64,000 nt of DNA from Conchocele bisecta (lineage: Eukaryota > Mollusca > Bivalvia > Lucinida > Thyasiridae): contig CM055265.1 in assembly GCA_029237695.1 (NCBI GenBank), positions 69,475,903 through 69,539,902 of the forward strand, written 5' to 3'. The position numbers were made by a program, and so were the translations under genes. Each line of letters starts with the position of its first letter. The stretch's first letter is position 1. Shown in pieces: positions 49,242-64,000 of the stretch. The notes under the pieces are model-generated. The model saw only the letters and a program-made list of their open reading frames with translations. It did no database searches and was not told the origin of the DNA.

Positions 49242-52200
49242 TGTCTTGATTTTCGTCGTAGCTCAACTTCTAAGCGTCAATGAGCAACAGCACGTTCTTC
49301 TGCACGCCCAACTGTAACATGAGACTTATGGTAGGACATTTCGCATATCCATATAACTTGATAACGTGATATAGAAGTCGTCTTAACACACCTTACAGTG
49401 GGATCAGCGTGTAAGTAAGTGCACACACGAACGAACACGGCAGGTTGGTTCCAACCTGTCGTGTTCGTTCGTGTGTGCACTTATACGCTGATCCCACAGT
49501 ATATGCCCTTCACTACCTAATTATCTCGCCAAGACGACTTACAAATTGAACAAAAGGATACCATTAGGAAGAGATAACTAACATTAAATATCGTCAAAAT
49601 CGCCAGGCCCGTACGCAGAGGGGGTGCGACGGGTGCGTACGCACCCCCATTAACCCTTTCAACACCACAGGCCTGTATAGTGAGTGGTATTGGCAAACAA
49701 GTGTAGATCCAGATGAGCCGGCTCGTGACGAGCCGTCTCATCAGGATCTGCACTTTTTTCAAGTACTTTTCATAAGTTTGAGAACAAAAACACCCCATGT
49801 TGATAAATGGACTGGTCTGAAAATCATGTTGTGATGATTGGATTGTTTGCAACATTAACATATCAAAATCCATTCCTGGTACATTGTACTTAGGGGTGAA
49901 AGGGTTAATCTGCCGAGTAGAGGTCTGTCCGTGGATGTGCAACCAAATGTTTAGCCCTTCGCGCCGTCGATAACGCACCCTGTAAATTAATTCCTGCGTA
50001 CCGGCCTGAACGCGATACTGCACACTAGTGACAGCGATGTTTAAGATTAAATTTCTACATTTTTTCGTCGTTGTATTACTACGGTATAATTCCAGCACAA
50101 AAATATTTACACAATTCCCTAACATTTGATTGGTCCGTAGCAAGTCTCTGTCCAAAATTTATATCCCAGTAAACTCCTATGCCGAACTACTTTCCGTAAC
50201 CGTGAGGCGCAGTTAAAATAATTCTTAAGAAAACGGAAAATAAACACATTTTCTTGATGAATTTATTTCAAATGCTGGAATTATAAGAAATGAATGGCCT
50301 TTTTGTTGAATTTATCGGGGATATAAACTTGGAAAGTCGCGGGAATACTGGACGAGGCCTTCCGGCCTTCGTCCAGTATTCCCGCGACTTTTCCAAGTTT
50401 ATACCCCGATATATTCCACAAAAAGGCCATTCATTCATATAATGACGCAACTTACTAACTGATAAAGACGACATGAACTTTCATAAATTTGTGGGCAGTA
50501 TCGCGTTTTGTACGAGGTTTCGTGTTAAGTTATCGCGTCCAATTTATCTCGTTTACAATGTAGGTATGGTAATTGTATAGTCAACGCTTAGAAGGCGGGA
50601 ATCGAAAATTGTCGTCTGCTGTTGTTTCTTATTTTGTATTTCTTCTCAATAAAACAAGGTTAGACAGCACTTTAGAATCATTTCCATTGGTGGTATCAAA
50701 TCATATGTTTGATGAAAAAAATAGAAACCAGAAAATAAACAGCAGACAACAACATATAATTCTTAATTCAGCATTGTAAGCGTTAGCTATCTCGTTATCA
50801 CGTTAAGTAGATGGCAGAAATATTTCACCATAGGGACGCACTCAGCTGGCGTGACTAACTGCTCCAGGAATCACGTGGTACACCAACTACAGCGATACTG
50901 TGTCTGCAACAATTAGAACAATAGTTAATATGGGGCGGGGTATTGACATGTATTCATTATTTATTCTACTGATATCAATAATTCGATTTTTTTTTTCAGT
51001 TGGTAAACTTGTTGAATACATACGATATTAAACCATACTTCATGTATACTATATAGTTTTACTTGAACTTCTCCAACTCGGCCTGACAAAACCTATAAAT
51101 AGGAGTGAAATCTGTCAGTCGGCGACTTTGTCCGGAGAGACGCAACTCGAGACGCAACTCGCGTCTCAGAACTATATAAATCAACAGTTAGTATATATTC
51201 GTAGTACATGTATGCGATTCGAGACTAACTAACATAGGCGACTGTGGGAGCAACTAGACACGATCAACTATTTTCTAAAGCGTAAATCACGGAACTTGTC
51301 CAACTCGGCCTGACAAAACCTATAAATAGGAGTGAAATCTGTCAGTTGGCGAATTTGTCTCGAGCGACGAAACTCGAAACGCAACTCGCGTCTCAGAACT
51401 TCCAAGGCCCATATATCCTCCCCCTTAACAATTACCCTCCGAATATGTTACCAATGGTCCGTTAGTCGTCAGATGTGATGATTTGAACGTGATTCTGGCA
51501 TTATTGATTATTAATATTGGCTGGAACCATGATAATGCCAATGTCCCATTACCATACCCACTTTTTACCCATTGCGACACGATTCCCAATTCGAGCTTCG
51601 TGACCCCCCTGCTGCTGTGTGACGCCCCACCCTAACTTCGTGCCCCCTCCCACCCCTGTTAGATGATCCCCACTCCATTGGCATGCGTCCTAGCTGCTAT
51701 TTGTCATGTTTCCCACCCCAGCTTCGTGACCCCCGGCTGTGTGACTCCCCACCCCTGCTGTGTGCCCACCTGCTGTGTAATTCCCCACCCAGCTGTGTGA
51801 CTCCCCACCCAACATTAGTCCCCACCCAGCTTCCTGATTCCCGCTGTGTGACTCCCCCACCCAGCATTAGTCCCAACCCCAGCTTCGTGATTCCCGCTGT
51901 GTGCGTCCCCCTCCCAGCATAATTAGTCCCCATCCAAGCTTCCTGAGTCCCGCAGTGCGACTCCCCCACCCAACGTTAGTCCCAACCCCAGCGTCGTGAT
52001 TCCCGCTATGTGACTTCCCCACCCAGCATTAGTCCCAACCCCAGCTTTTTTATTCCCGCTGTGTGACTCCCCCACCCAGTATTATTCCCAACCCCAACTT
52101 CGTGATTCCCGCTGTGTGACTCCCCCACGTAGAAGCAAAATGTATATTTGCCCCGCGATTCCCGTCTAGGTCCGTGCGTGTACGCTTTAGAAAATAGTTG

Positions 52201-55200
52201 ATCGTGTCTAGTTGCTCCCACAGTCGCCTATGTTAGTTAGTCTCGACTCACATACATGTACTACGAATATGTACTAACTGTTGATTTATATAGTCCTGTA
52301 TACCACCCCGATTCCATTATTGTTACCATGAATTGTCACCCTCATATAGTTGTACGTGTTACATAATATTGTGTTTTATGTGTTATCAAAATATCAGGTA
52401 TTAATACTGAATTCGTCACTGTCGTTCTTTCATTGCCAAGTAGCTACAGTTATTCCTGTTTCCATATCATGATTCACAAGCGCCCGCTACCAATTCCCCG
52501 CGTGAACATGAAATAGTATCGTTTATCGCGTATTCTTGAAGACAGACGCAACGAAGGGACGTTACAATACTATATATTATTGTATTATTTGTCCTACTTT
52601 CTCGACCAATGAACGCACAGCATTTCGTCTCAATTAATCGCATATTGCATATTGCTCTTTTTCCCCCATGTTAAATTCCCATAGAGAAATCAATTTTTCG
52701 TAACAAAATCAATATTTTACAAAATTTCACGAAATAAAAGAAAGGCTCATTCTTAAATTTTGATAAAATTTAACATTATGAAAAAACATATTGTTTTTGC
52801 ATTGTCTATATAGCCGTAAAATTTGGGCAGGTTTCGTGAAACATACAGTATACATATCGACGCTGTGATAAATAGGGGAGACAATATGGTTATAGAGAAT
52901 AGTAGGTTAGTGCCGTGAATGGGAACATAGGAAACGGGATGGGCGAGGCTCTGCCGAGCACATCCCGTTTCCGAGCCGCGCCAGATATTTTTCCCATTCA
53001 CGGCACTAACCTATATTCTATTTATCCCGTCAACACCTACAAATGGCTTCAAAATGCAATACAAATAACCCCAGCCACCGCACATATTCATACGCAATGA
53101 TTAGGTCGTATTGACAGGATATCAAAAATGTTTTACGGCACCGTGTTTCACGGCACATACGCTCTGTGTTGACGGGATAAATGCATTTTCACTATGCACG
53201 TATGTAGAGCCGGTTTTTGTCCACCGCCGGTTTTTGTCACTGGGTGACAAAAACGGGCGGTGACAAAAACGGTTGACGTACGCGCCGGTTTTGTCACTCG
53301 CCGGTTTTTGTCACCAAAATATTATTAATGCGGGATATAATATGTACATTGTGCATGAGTGTGCAGACGTGAACAAAAACTATATTTGAGTCCGATACTC
53401 AAGATACTCAATTACTGAGTTATTTTTGCCAGTCAGCATAGGAAAATCTTTTTTTCGCAATAAAATCCATATTTGACGGAATTTCATCAAATAATTTTTT
53501 TTGGGCAGGGTGATTTACCTATTTGTATATACTAATATTGTATACATATCGTAATCGTATAGTTTTGGTATATTTAATGAGCATATCCTATGATCATATA
53601 CTACATGTATACAAACGTACTATACGAATATTATAAAAACATACGATATCCGGTCGTATATACGATATATCCTTACGGATATGGTATGAATATACCATAC
53701 CCGAAGTGTGGCTTTTCATTCTACTGAAAACACCTCTCATTTTAAAAAAATTCTCGACTCCAAAGAGGACCAAATATTAGGGGCGGACCAAATATTAGGG
53801 CAAATAGTACACGGCAACACCGTTAATATATCGTATATATTTACGGTATTCTGGTACATTTATACCGTACACAAATCTGGTTTGTTTGTACGATACAAAC
53901 GTACCAGAATTATACACATGTATACAAATCGTATAAACATACGATTTGAATGGTATATCTATACGATATTGGTTGGTATGTACGGTACACACATACCGTA
54001 CGTTTATATTATATGCATATCGTATAGAAAACATATGGTATTGGTAGAGTATACGTATAGTATTGGTATAGTACGTATAGTTGACCTGCAGAAAAGCGCT
54101 ACTGTATATGTTCATCGAGTGGTGTGAAATGTCCATATTTCATGAGTGCCGTTAATCATATTCGTTGCAAAAATATGAATATTCTATTTATTATATACTG
54201 CTCCATGGAAATTAGCAGTTTTATAGACTATATAAGGTAATGAATGTGTATTTGGTAAAGAAAGTAGTCCGGCACTGCAGATGCGCGTTATGAATATAGA
54301 TAGCGGAAGTAGTCGTATTTTCACCGGAAGTTGTTTATTTCATCGATGAGATCAAATGACTTTTATTTACATCGTATAACTATGTATTTCATGGGTAGGT
54401 ATATAATTAATTGTAATTTTCAAATTTGCGGCGCATATCAGAAAATGATAGTCGGAAAATATCTGTCTAATGGCGGTGCGCTAGCGAAGACATTAAACAT
54501 GTTTTCCGACCTATCATTTTATAATATACGCCGCAAATTTCAAAATTACAATGCGGTTAACCTAAATGTATTTCTAATGCACTCCTTTACTACTGGCGTA
54601 GGAATACATATTGAAATAATTTGCGACCGTTCATCAACAATGATATACCTGTCATGTATGACCATCAGCCAATGAGATTGCGTGATATTATAGAGTGCAT
54701 TAGAATATGAGTATGATGTATCATCTGTTTGCATCCAAATGTATCATTTATTATTGTCAGTTCAAGGAAATGGTGTAAACGTCATATTGCTGTGCTAGTA
54801 GTTTAGTGAATCTTGGCCATAAAAACTAGTTTCAGAACGACAGCTACGTTTAATGTTCCACATACTCTTCGCTGCAATGTCAATATGTATTATTGTGGAA
54901 AAATATAAATAGTATAACTAAAGTTGAGCATGAAGCAAAGCACAGAGTTTTCAACGGACACCAATATACACTATAAGACCTAGCTATGTACGACTCACAA
55001 CGAAATAAACACATACAATGTATTCACCTAGATATTACGTTAACATTATAAGTGAGTGTTTGTTTATTACAATGTCTACCATATTGAAAGGGTCAGCCAG
55101 TTGTGACTCATGCGAAACTTTGAATATCATAATTTCACAAATTCCTATATGTTTATAGATATCACTACTATTTGAGACACGGCATGGGAAAAAGATAATG

Positions 55201-58200
55201 TGCCATAAACATGACATTTTCACGTTTTGCTATTCCATAAGTAACATTCTATTAGGGTTACAATGATATATTACTTTCAAGTATATGCCATTGATAAACA
55301 CTTCAAATTGAGTCTGAACATGTATATTGTCAAAAAACACAGTGTTTGATCTTTGTATGTGGCTGCCATAAGCCTACATGTAAGTGTGTGTCGGCTGCGT
55401 TGGCTCCACGCCATGTAACTTTATCGCGCGTTTACTGCATGGCATAGCATTTACCACGCCAGTGTTGGAAATGTCATGGACAGACCCATGTATTAAGATG
55501 AGTTCGTATTTATATTCTATCAGTTAATAGTTTCTACGTGCTCACCGAGCATACATACTTACTCAAATCCAAAACATTTTGAAATCCTTATGACTAGTAT
55601 TTAACACATAACCAGTAAATGGCATCTGTAGCTAACAGGGATAGTAGATTTACAAACACAATCTATTATTGTTATGAATATCTACTAAAGATAAAAGATG
55701 CAGACATTTCAAATAGAACCGTATCTGTTTCGTAACATACGACACTATGTTATGCGACAATGTTCTTGTTTGTTGGTTACACGTAGCTACACAAACTTTA
55801 CACCAGTCACACATAATTGTCTAGTGGCATACCGCTAAAGCACTTAATTAATCAGATTAGCATTACACAATATATACTTTCCAATGTAGCGCGGATGATA
55901 ATATTTGCCATTTTACACCACAAGCTACACCATGTTGTTTTCAATCATATTTCCTTCAAACTAAATTTAACTGATATATTGAAACATTTAATATCCAATT
56001 CAATAACAACATGTCCTGGAAGTATGTCAACAGACCACTCCATTTTAAAGCATAATGCATTGTACTAACGTAAAGTTAGTCACTGCCAGACATATAGTTG
56101 TCGACAATTTCCACCTATTGATTACGATGGCAATCATTGAAGTGTATTCTATGAACCAAGTGGGGATGTTCACCAGACCTGATGTTCGAATTGGCAATCA
56201 TTTACTATCAGGACATTTACTTCTGTTGGCTCCCACTACTGCTGAGGGCGGATGCTGCCAAATAAATGCAGTTAATAGTAGTATTTTACTACGTATGTCG
56301 TGTTTTAACCGCTATTGATATTACTTTGAAGTACAGTGTTGCTATGACGTGCTTGTAATGGTAATTACATGTCATGTGTAAAAATATGTTTTTCTCGCGA
56401 TAGCGTCCACAATGTTAATCAATTTCATCATATTGTCCCTTATTTTGTACATTTTCTGTGTTTCATTGTACTTATTGGTGACCTGTTACATGCTTGTCGC
56501 ACATTACACTAAAGTGCTGTGGTTTGTCACTGTCATGGTGTTGCCTTATTGACCGTTTTATTTCATCGCTGTATTTGTTTCCTCTATGTTACTGTCTCTG
56601 TGCGCTATAATATGGAGTTAAGGAGACCGTATGGGAGTTGTGACGACATACTAACCAGGTTTAACTAATTGATCACTGACGATTCGGCAGGGTAAGGTTT
56701 TGTGCCTCCTGGTACTGTACGTGAGTGACTTTTCGTATTTTCTTTTTATTGTCATTGCTGTTCTAAATTATTTAATTAGTGAGTGAGTGATATGTCAATC
56801 AATTGATTTCTTGGCGGGCATCAAATAGCGTTCATAAGTAGAAGAAGCGTTTATAATAAGTAAGTACTAAGTATAAAACATACGCAGTAGATACCCGTGT
56901 TTATATATCATATGTGTGGTTTATATCAATGTATGTCGTAATAGTAACACATTCCGCGGTTGTGTGAAACCTATTGTTATAGCTATTTGAAATATGTAGC
57001 AGTGGTGCCTGTAAATAACGGACCCACACATGAAGTAACAAGACGTATATTGAAGTTCAATATATACATATCGGAAGATTATAATCGACTGATGTAAATA
57101 AGATCATGATTAGTGATTAAATAATATAGTTATTGCAGTATTAAAATGAGTTGCATATGAAGCTTATAATGAACATGTAACAGTACAATGATTTATGATA
57201 TTCGAAAACTGGGTATTGGTATTCAATATACGTATATCTTTAACATCATGTTTGTCAAATGCGCTCAGTAAAACAGAATATGGTTTGATAGAGTACAGTA
57301 GTTTTAGACTTAATTATATATACTTCGCTAACACTTAAGTGCCTATGGAATTATGTCTGTAATATGTATATGTCAGTGGGACATACCAACGTTTACTGTT
57401 TGATTTAATGAAGGCAATATACTGGACGTCATATCGCCCATAATATAGGTTGAAGCTCAGAAATATTAATATGAAGAACACGTACTTGTATAATTTGAAA
57501 TATGTCACCATTCCTGCGTAATATTACTTCTTTGGGAATTCAAATATACCAACATCAAAGTAACAAAGTGGCTATATATGTTCATACAAAGGCAATATAC
57601 ACGATTTCATATCGCCCAACGTATAGGTTGAAGGTCAGAAATATTAATATGAAGAGCATATAATTGTACAATTTGAATTATTTCACCATCGATACTGCGT
57701 AATATTACTGATTTGGGAATTCAAATATATCAAAACCAAAGTAACACAGTGGCTACGTCTGTTTCATACAAAAGCCGTACTTACTCATGTATATTATAAT
57801 AATTTCCAAATTATAAACCGTGTCACAACAGAAAAATATACATTATGGTAACCGTCTCATATACAATAGCCCATATTAATATATTGTTGTAGTACAATGT
57901 GAACTTATGGCGGCCAACTTAGAATTTGGTAAACTGTATGTATTTATCCACGTATGTGCTACATTTGTTTTACTGTCAGTGTAATATTGTTTCTTGTTTC
58001 AATTGATTAATGCCATAAAATAGATAGTACTTTGTAAATTGATGAGAAATCGTGATATTTGGCGGGCATTTTGGAATTTGTTAAACAAAACAGTCATCCA
58101 AGCATGTTTTGCTATTGCCATGGCCATTTTCTGTGCACGTACGATCGTACGTAAGTGTGTTTTGAAATGTTAAATGATGTAATATAAGTGACACGATGGC

Positions 58201-61200
58201 AAATGAACGAATATTGCGATTATTGGCGGCCATTTTGGATTTATTTACGTAATTTCTCAAGTAATAAATATTTATTGAAGTAGCATAAACGTGTATTTCA
58301 CTACTAAAATATAATTCAATACGAATAAACCAAGAACTGGTCATATAAAATAGTTTTATATATGGTTTAGTGTGGTGGGGTAAGGTATTAGTGTATTGGC
58401 GGCCATCTTGGATTTTGGGGGCCATTTTGAATGGAAATGTTTTAGTTCGATTGTATGTAAATCACAAATACCTATTGCAATGTTTTCAGTACATTTTACA
58501 GCATGTACATGCGATTATGTGGCAGTTTTATGTGAACGTTTGCAAAATGAATATTATTGCCAGATAATAGTTTTTGTATTATCACTCCTTGTCAGAAAAT
58601 TGAAATATTTTATCATAATATATCTAGTTGTGTAACAAATAATGGCTATCTTTCAGATTTTTTTTCCTTGGGAAGAGGAGTAAGACAAGGATGTCGATTA
58701 TCTCCTTATTTATTCATAATCGCAATAGAAATACTCTCGCACAGTGTCAGAAAAAATCAATTAATAAAAGGAATAACTATAAATAGTGAAGAAATAAAAA
58801 ATACTATGTTCGCGGATGATGCTACATTTTGCATGGATGGGTCCAGACAATCTCTCGAAATATTAATTAGTACAATAGATGATTTTGGAAACATTTCAGG
58901 TTTACGTTTAAACTATTCTAAGTCAATATTGTTTAGAACAGGTTCGACGAAGAACTCTACAACTACGTACTGTGATGATAAACCATTTTCATGGACTGCA
59001 GATGTGGCCAAAACTTTAGGGATATATTTTTGTAATGATAAAAGTAAAGTGCATAGTTTAAACATAGATCCTAAAATAAAGGAATTTCAGCAATGTTTAG
59101 GCAAATGGAAAAAAAGAAAGCTCACCATACTAGGTAAAATAACTGTCATTAAAAGTTTTGCATTTCCAAAATTAATATTCCCTTTAACAGTTCTAGAAAA
59201 TCCCGAGCAGGAGACTTTAAAGCAAATTATACGCATTATGTTTGATTTTCTCTGGGATTCAAAGCCTGATAAAATTAGTAGAAATATTATTGTTAAAACG
59301 TTCGAAGAAGGCGGGCTAAAAATGATAGAATTAGAATCGTTTATTGATGCACAAAAGGCTACATGGGTCAAACGACTTGCAGAAACTGAAAATCACGGAA
59401 AATGGAAAGTACTATATTTAAATTATTTGAAGCCTTTTGGTGGTGTACATATATTTGAAGGAAATGTAGACGAAACAGACGTAAAACATTTGATAAAAAA
59501 TAAATGTTTGACAGATGTTCTTAAATCATGGTGCAAGCAAAACTTCTGCGATAATCCAGAAACAATATGAAAGCAAATTTTATGGAACAATTCGAAAATA
59601 AAAGGTAATGGAAGAATGTTTTACTACAAGGAATGGGCTAATAAGGGGATTAAATATATAGAACAACTATACGATTATAGAACTACATCGTTCTTCAATT
59701 TTACAAAAATAAAATAACTATTTGATGTTAGTAATAACTATTACCTAAAATTCTTCAAACTGATTTCGTGCATTCCTCAAGACTGGAGAACACGAATTAA
59801 AAATGAAAGAATAAACACGATTAATACAAAGATACCATTAATAGAACAAATAAAAACCACGACCAAATGTAATAAGAAGCTATATAACATGTTTCTTAAT
59901 CAACAGAAACCGGTTATGCATAGAGCCAAGACAAAATGGGATGACGAATTCGCGGATAAAAATATAAATTGGAAGATAGTCTACACAAATCATTTTACAA
60001 ACACTATAAGTTCTAAACTTAGGAATTTTCAGTACAAATTTTTGATGAGAATTGTTGCTACAAACGATTATTTACTTAAGTGCAACATTGTCAGCTCCAA
60101 TTTGTGTGATTTTTGCGCCATGGCTCCAGAAACAAATAAGCACCTTTTTTGGGAATGCACTATAAGCCAACATTTTTAGTTACAGCTGAATACCTTTTTA
60201 AACAATAATAATATTGTATGTAATTTTGATTGGCACACTGTTTGCTTCGGGCAATATGAGCAAGACAACAAGTTTTTCAACTTTTGTATCATACTAGGAA
60301 AATACTTTATATATACATGTAAATTACGAAACACGGAACCTAAATTTCCAGAGTTTATGTCTTACCTAAAGGCAACACAAAATATTCAAGTTGAAAAAGA
60401 AATTGCAATGAATAGAAATAAGCTCATAGTTCATGAACGAAAATGGAATGTTATCCAATTAGACTAACACTCATTTAGAGATACACAAACCTTCTGATTA
60501 TACATACAAATATTACAGTTAGGTATAACAGCATATACCGTAATAGTATTGTATCGTGATGTGTTGCTCAATTATTATTCACTAAACCTATTTCACCATA
60601 TCTCATTTTCAACTCTATTCTTTCATCTAAATAACATTCTTAAATAAATCCAACCTAACCATGTATGAACAATACGTTATAATCTATAATTATTTAAAAT
60701 ACATGTACTCATAGTTGATTGCAAACAAGGAGTGTAACCTATAAATTCATGTTGTTAAACTGCTTGTAACTCATTTATTGTTTGTATATGACTATGTATG
60801 GAAATAAAAAACTTAAAACTGAGAAAATTTACCCAACAGTTGTGATAAATTGGCATTTAATCTAAAAGATAATGTGTAATGCAAAACAGATTATATTGAA
60901 TTCAGGTGGTTCATTTGTATAAACCAATGACACGTACATACAACTTAGATTTGATATCCAAGTTAGTCATTTATTTAAAAATGACATTTACACACATTTA
61001 CTTGTACAGTGGAACCTCTCTAAACCGGACGCCAAGAAAACATATTTAATCTTATTTTTATGAGTTGCTTGATCTTTAATCTCAGGTGAAAATGCATGTT
61101 CGTGATCGTATAGCACACAACTATAGCTCAGAATGATCAACTATCTGATTTACAGTGAAACCACCCTAATCCGGACACCCTGGGGATCACCCAGGGTGTC

Positions 61201-63726
61201 CAGTTTAGAGAGGCTTCACTGTATGTTGTTCTTTTATACTCACAAACAAAGCTTCGAGCCAGTGTACGTGGTTACTGCCCAGCCTCAGTACCGTGATTAT
61301 CAATTAATCAAGTGACCTGTGGTATATCAGGTTATTCAACCCACCTGCACCATAGACACCTGTACAATTTACATGCAGGGCTTATGTTGTGTGTGGATTG
61401 ATTAATGGAGATCATATCATATGGCTAGTACTTTTAATCCCCTTTGCCCTGCGTCAAATCCGTGATTTTCAACTAGTTATGTGGCCTGTGGTATATCAGG
61501 TTATTCAACCCAAATACACCATAAACACCTGGAAAATACAGGCAGGGCTTATGTTGTGTGTGGATTGCATTGACAATAGAGGACATATGTTGAGTACCTG
61601 TAATTCCCTTTGCCCTGCTTCATACCTGTGATTTTCATTAATGACAGGTGTGAAGCAGGCTAGCTGGTCACAGGAGTGTTCAATACAAACAGCCCTTTTA
61701 CCAGCAGAACATGTTGCTGTTATGGGGGGGGGGGGGGTCCACTTGCAGGGGCATACAAACTTTAAACGAAGACTTACAAATTGCTATCATGCGGAAATGA
61801 TATGCTGGGGGATACCAAGAATACATAGTGGCAATTTGCCCCCCATGTGGTAATGGTGACCCCTCCTGGCTCACCCACTAATAACAGACACGTCTTGGCG
61901 ATGAAAGGGTTACTATGGAAGCGTCCTGATGCAAACTGCTATAATATTTTTATCTCCTAATTGGGAGATAGCAAGTCCTAATTAGGAGATACTAAGTCCT
62001 AATTAGTACATATTAACTCCTAATTAGGATATACTAAGTCATAATTAGGATTAGGATATACTAAGTCCTAATTAAGAGATACAAAATCATATTTAGGAGA
62101 TATTAAGCCTAATTATGATATATTACGTCATAATTAGGAGATAATAAGTCCTAATTAAGAGATAATATCTCTTAATTATTTGATAGTATCTCCTAATTAG
62201 GAGATATGGACTCCTAATTAGGAGATAATAAGTCAAAATTAGGAGATAGTAACTCCTAATTGGGAGATATTAAGTCCTAATTAGAAAATATTAGGGGTTG
62301 TCACTGTCGGTATTGTGATATGGGGTAGAGTTTCCGTGATATGATGCAGACAATGTTTATACATGTCGACAAGATGGCGTCGCGGAACGACAGCAGGGAA
62401 GTGTCAGCTTAATTCAATATTTTACTTGTATCTAGTATGCACTGACGCAGAAATTAATGTTTTCCAACGATCACGCTCAGAATAACTATGATAACGTATT
62501 TTCTGAATAATTCGCTTGCAAAGGTAACACCATGACCCATTTTCGTACGTGAATTTTTGAGGCAGCGTGATGAAAGTGACTATTTCTGGCTAACAAACAC
62601 GTGTTCTTGCCATTTTCGGTGGCGACATTGACTAAATAGTATGTAGGATATGACATGTTTTATGGAATTTTCTGATTCATCTGGTTATGGTTTGTACATC
62701 CTGTTATGGATCAGAGATTCCAAAAGAAATTTCAGAAACTGATTTTGCGCGAAAATACGGTACGGATGGTACATGTACGACGAAAGAGATACGGTGTGTG
62801 GCACGTTTTCTCGTAGGAGCCAGCTATCACATGGCGCATTGATTAATCACCACTTACCGTCAATTGCTTGTGACCTCGTATTAAAATGATAAAACAAGGC
62901 CAAGTGGCAAATGATGACGCAATTCCTTAACCCCACTGCCGCAACAAGGTATGCAACAGGATGTGGGTGTATTGGGTTCATGTTTGGTCCCGCCATGCGC
63001 CTTACCGTCCGAGATTTACGGGACGGGTTGTTTGTCGCGTTGTTTATTTTCTGGACATATCTCTTTCGTTGTAGAACCAGTCCCGAATGGAAATTGATGG
63101 GTCTGGTGAACTTTCTGAGAACATTTTGTTGAAATGAAGCCGTAATTTGACATTGTTGGTGACAAGATACACTCAACTGTTGCACCTGAGTAGTCACATT
63201 ATAGGAATGAATGGCCTTTTTGTGGAATTTATCGGGGTATGAACTTGGAAAAGTCGCGGGAATACTGGACGAAGCGATAAAAAATTACAATTTTCGAAAA
63301 AAAAAAAAAAAAATCTTTTTTTTTTCGAAAATTTTAATTTTTTAGGGCCTCGTCCAGTATTCCCGCGACTTTTCCAAGTTTATATCCGCGATAAATTCCA
63401 CAAAAATACCATTCATTCCTTATAATTCCAGCATTTGAAATAGATTCATCAAGAAAATGTGTTTATTGACCGTTTTCTTAAGAATTATTTTAACTGCGCC
63501 TCACGGTTACGGAAAGTAGTTCGGCGTGGGAGATTACTGGGATATAAATTTTGGACAAAGACTTACTACGGGCCAATCAAATGTTAGGAATTGTGTAAAT
63601 ATTTTTGTGCTGGAATTATATGTTAATGATTAATTCAGAATGCATTGCCGCCATCTTGTTTATTTTTGTTTCCATGAATCAGTGTAGTTTAATTAGTTTA
63701 TTTCAATATTTACAGACAGGCAGACA

Positions 63727-63757
<31 letters not shown>

Positions 63758-63857
63758 GGCAGGCAGGCAGGCAGGCAGGCAGGCAGACAGACAGACAGAG
63801 AGGGACAGATAGGGAGAGAGACAGACAGAGAGTCAGACAGACAGAGAGAAGATAGAC

Positions 63858-63921
<64 letters not shown>

Positions 63922-64000
63922 GGAGAGAGAAAGAATAAAATATTTCAATGCGCATTTAAGGCATTTCTACTCCGATCATTTAAAACGCATATTTTCAAGC

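Overview
The window is eukaryotic genomic DNA, AT-rich, dominated by transposable elements and satellites, with one clearly intact host gene. A lophotrochozoan, most likely a bivalve mollusc, is inferred from an intronless two-cluster Toll-like receptor, several mollusc-typical repeat styles (poly-'gacggacggac' tails, palindromic MITEs, 'cagtctgatcag' repeats) and a CXC-domain mobile-element protein family that recurs in molluscs and cnidarians. The species cannot be named from sequence alone.

Layout. 0-5.2 kb: a 75-bp satellite, degenerate repeat modules, a 5' exon of a HARBI1-like (PIF/Harbinger) transposase, and copy A of a 1.4-kb duplicated segment whose copy B lies at 55.7-57.2 kb. 5.26-12.5 kb: the most interesting object, a 7.25-kb unit bounded by about 0.3-kb terminal inverted repeats. 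It carries a broken protein-primed type-B DNA polymerase with an OTU-like, zinc-finger and nuclease-like N-terminal region, plus several small ORFs, two of which look like paralogous helix-turn-helix proteins. I see no integrase, capsid, packaging ATPase or maturation protease, so it is not a standard Polinton/adintovirus. 13-20 kb: a piggyBac-like MITE, a large nested tandem repeat, a 21-bp TAATTA array, and a 1.16-kb foldback element with a 10-bp target duplication sitting inside another MITE. 20.8-25.4 kb: palindromes, a dispersed repeat family and tRNA-derived SINEs. 25.4-30.2 kb: a 4.8-kb TIR transposon with a broken coding region ending in a CXC motif. 31-41 kb: further copies of the dispersed family with nested insertions (several with a readable empty site elsewhere in the window), a 65-bp satellite, and a 3' LINE fragment. 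41.9-46.6 kb: 155-bp and about 170-bp tandem repeats, MITEs and a foldback structure enclosing a Tc1 transposase shard. 47.07-49.24 kb (minus): a complete TLR. 49.3-58.6 kb: MITEs, a C-rich minisatellite inside an inverted repeat, and copy B of the duplication. 58.6-60.5 kb: the 3' half of an L1/Tx1-like LINE broken only by three in-frame stops. 61-64 kb: a mariner-type MITE, the inverted partner of the TAATTA array, a third copy of a 0.4-kb palindromic repeat and a compound microsatellite.

How things work together. The TLR is the only gene that looks functional for the host: a plasma-membrane innate immune receptor. Everything else is mobile DNA at various stages of decay, and the nesting order can be read directly (for example the foldback element inside a MITE, a mariner MITE inside the dispersed family, a piggyBac MITE inside another inverted-repeat element). 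No tRNA gene, rRNA gene or CRISPR array was seen.
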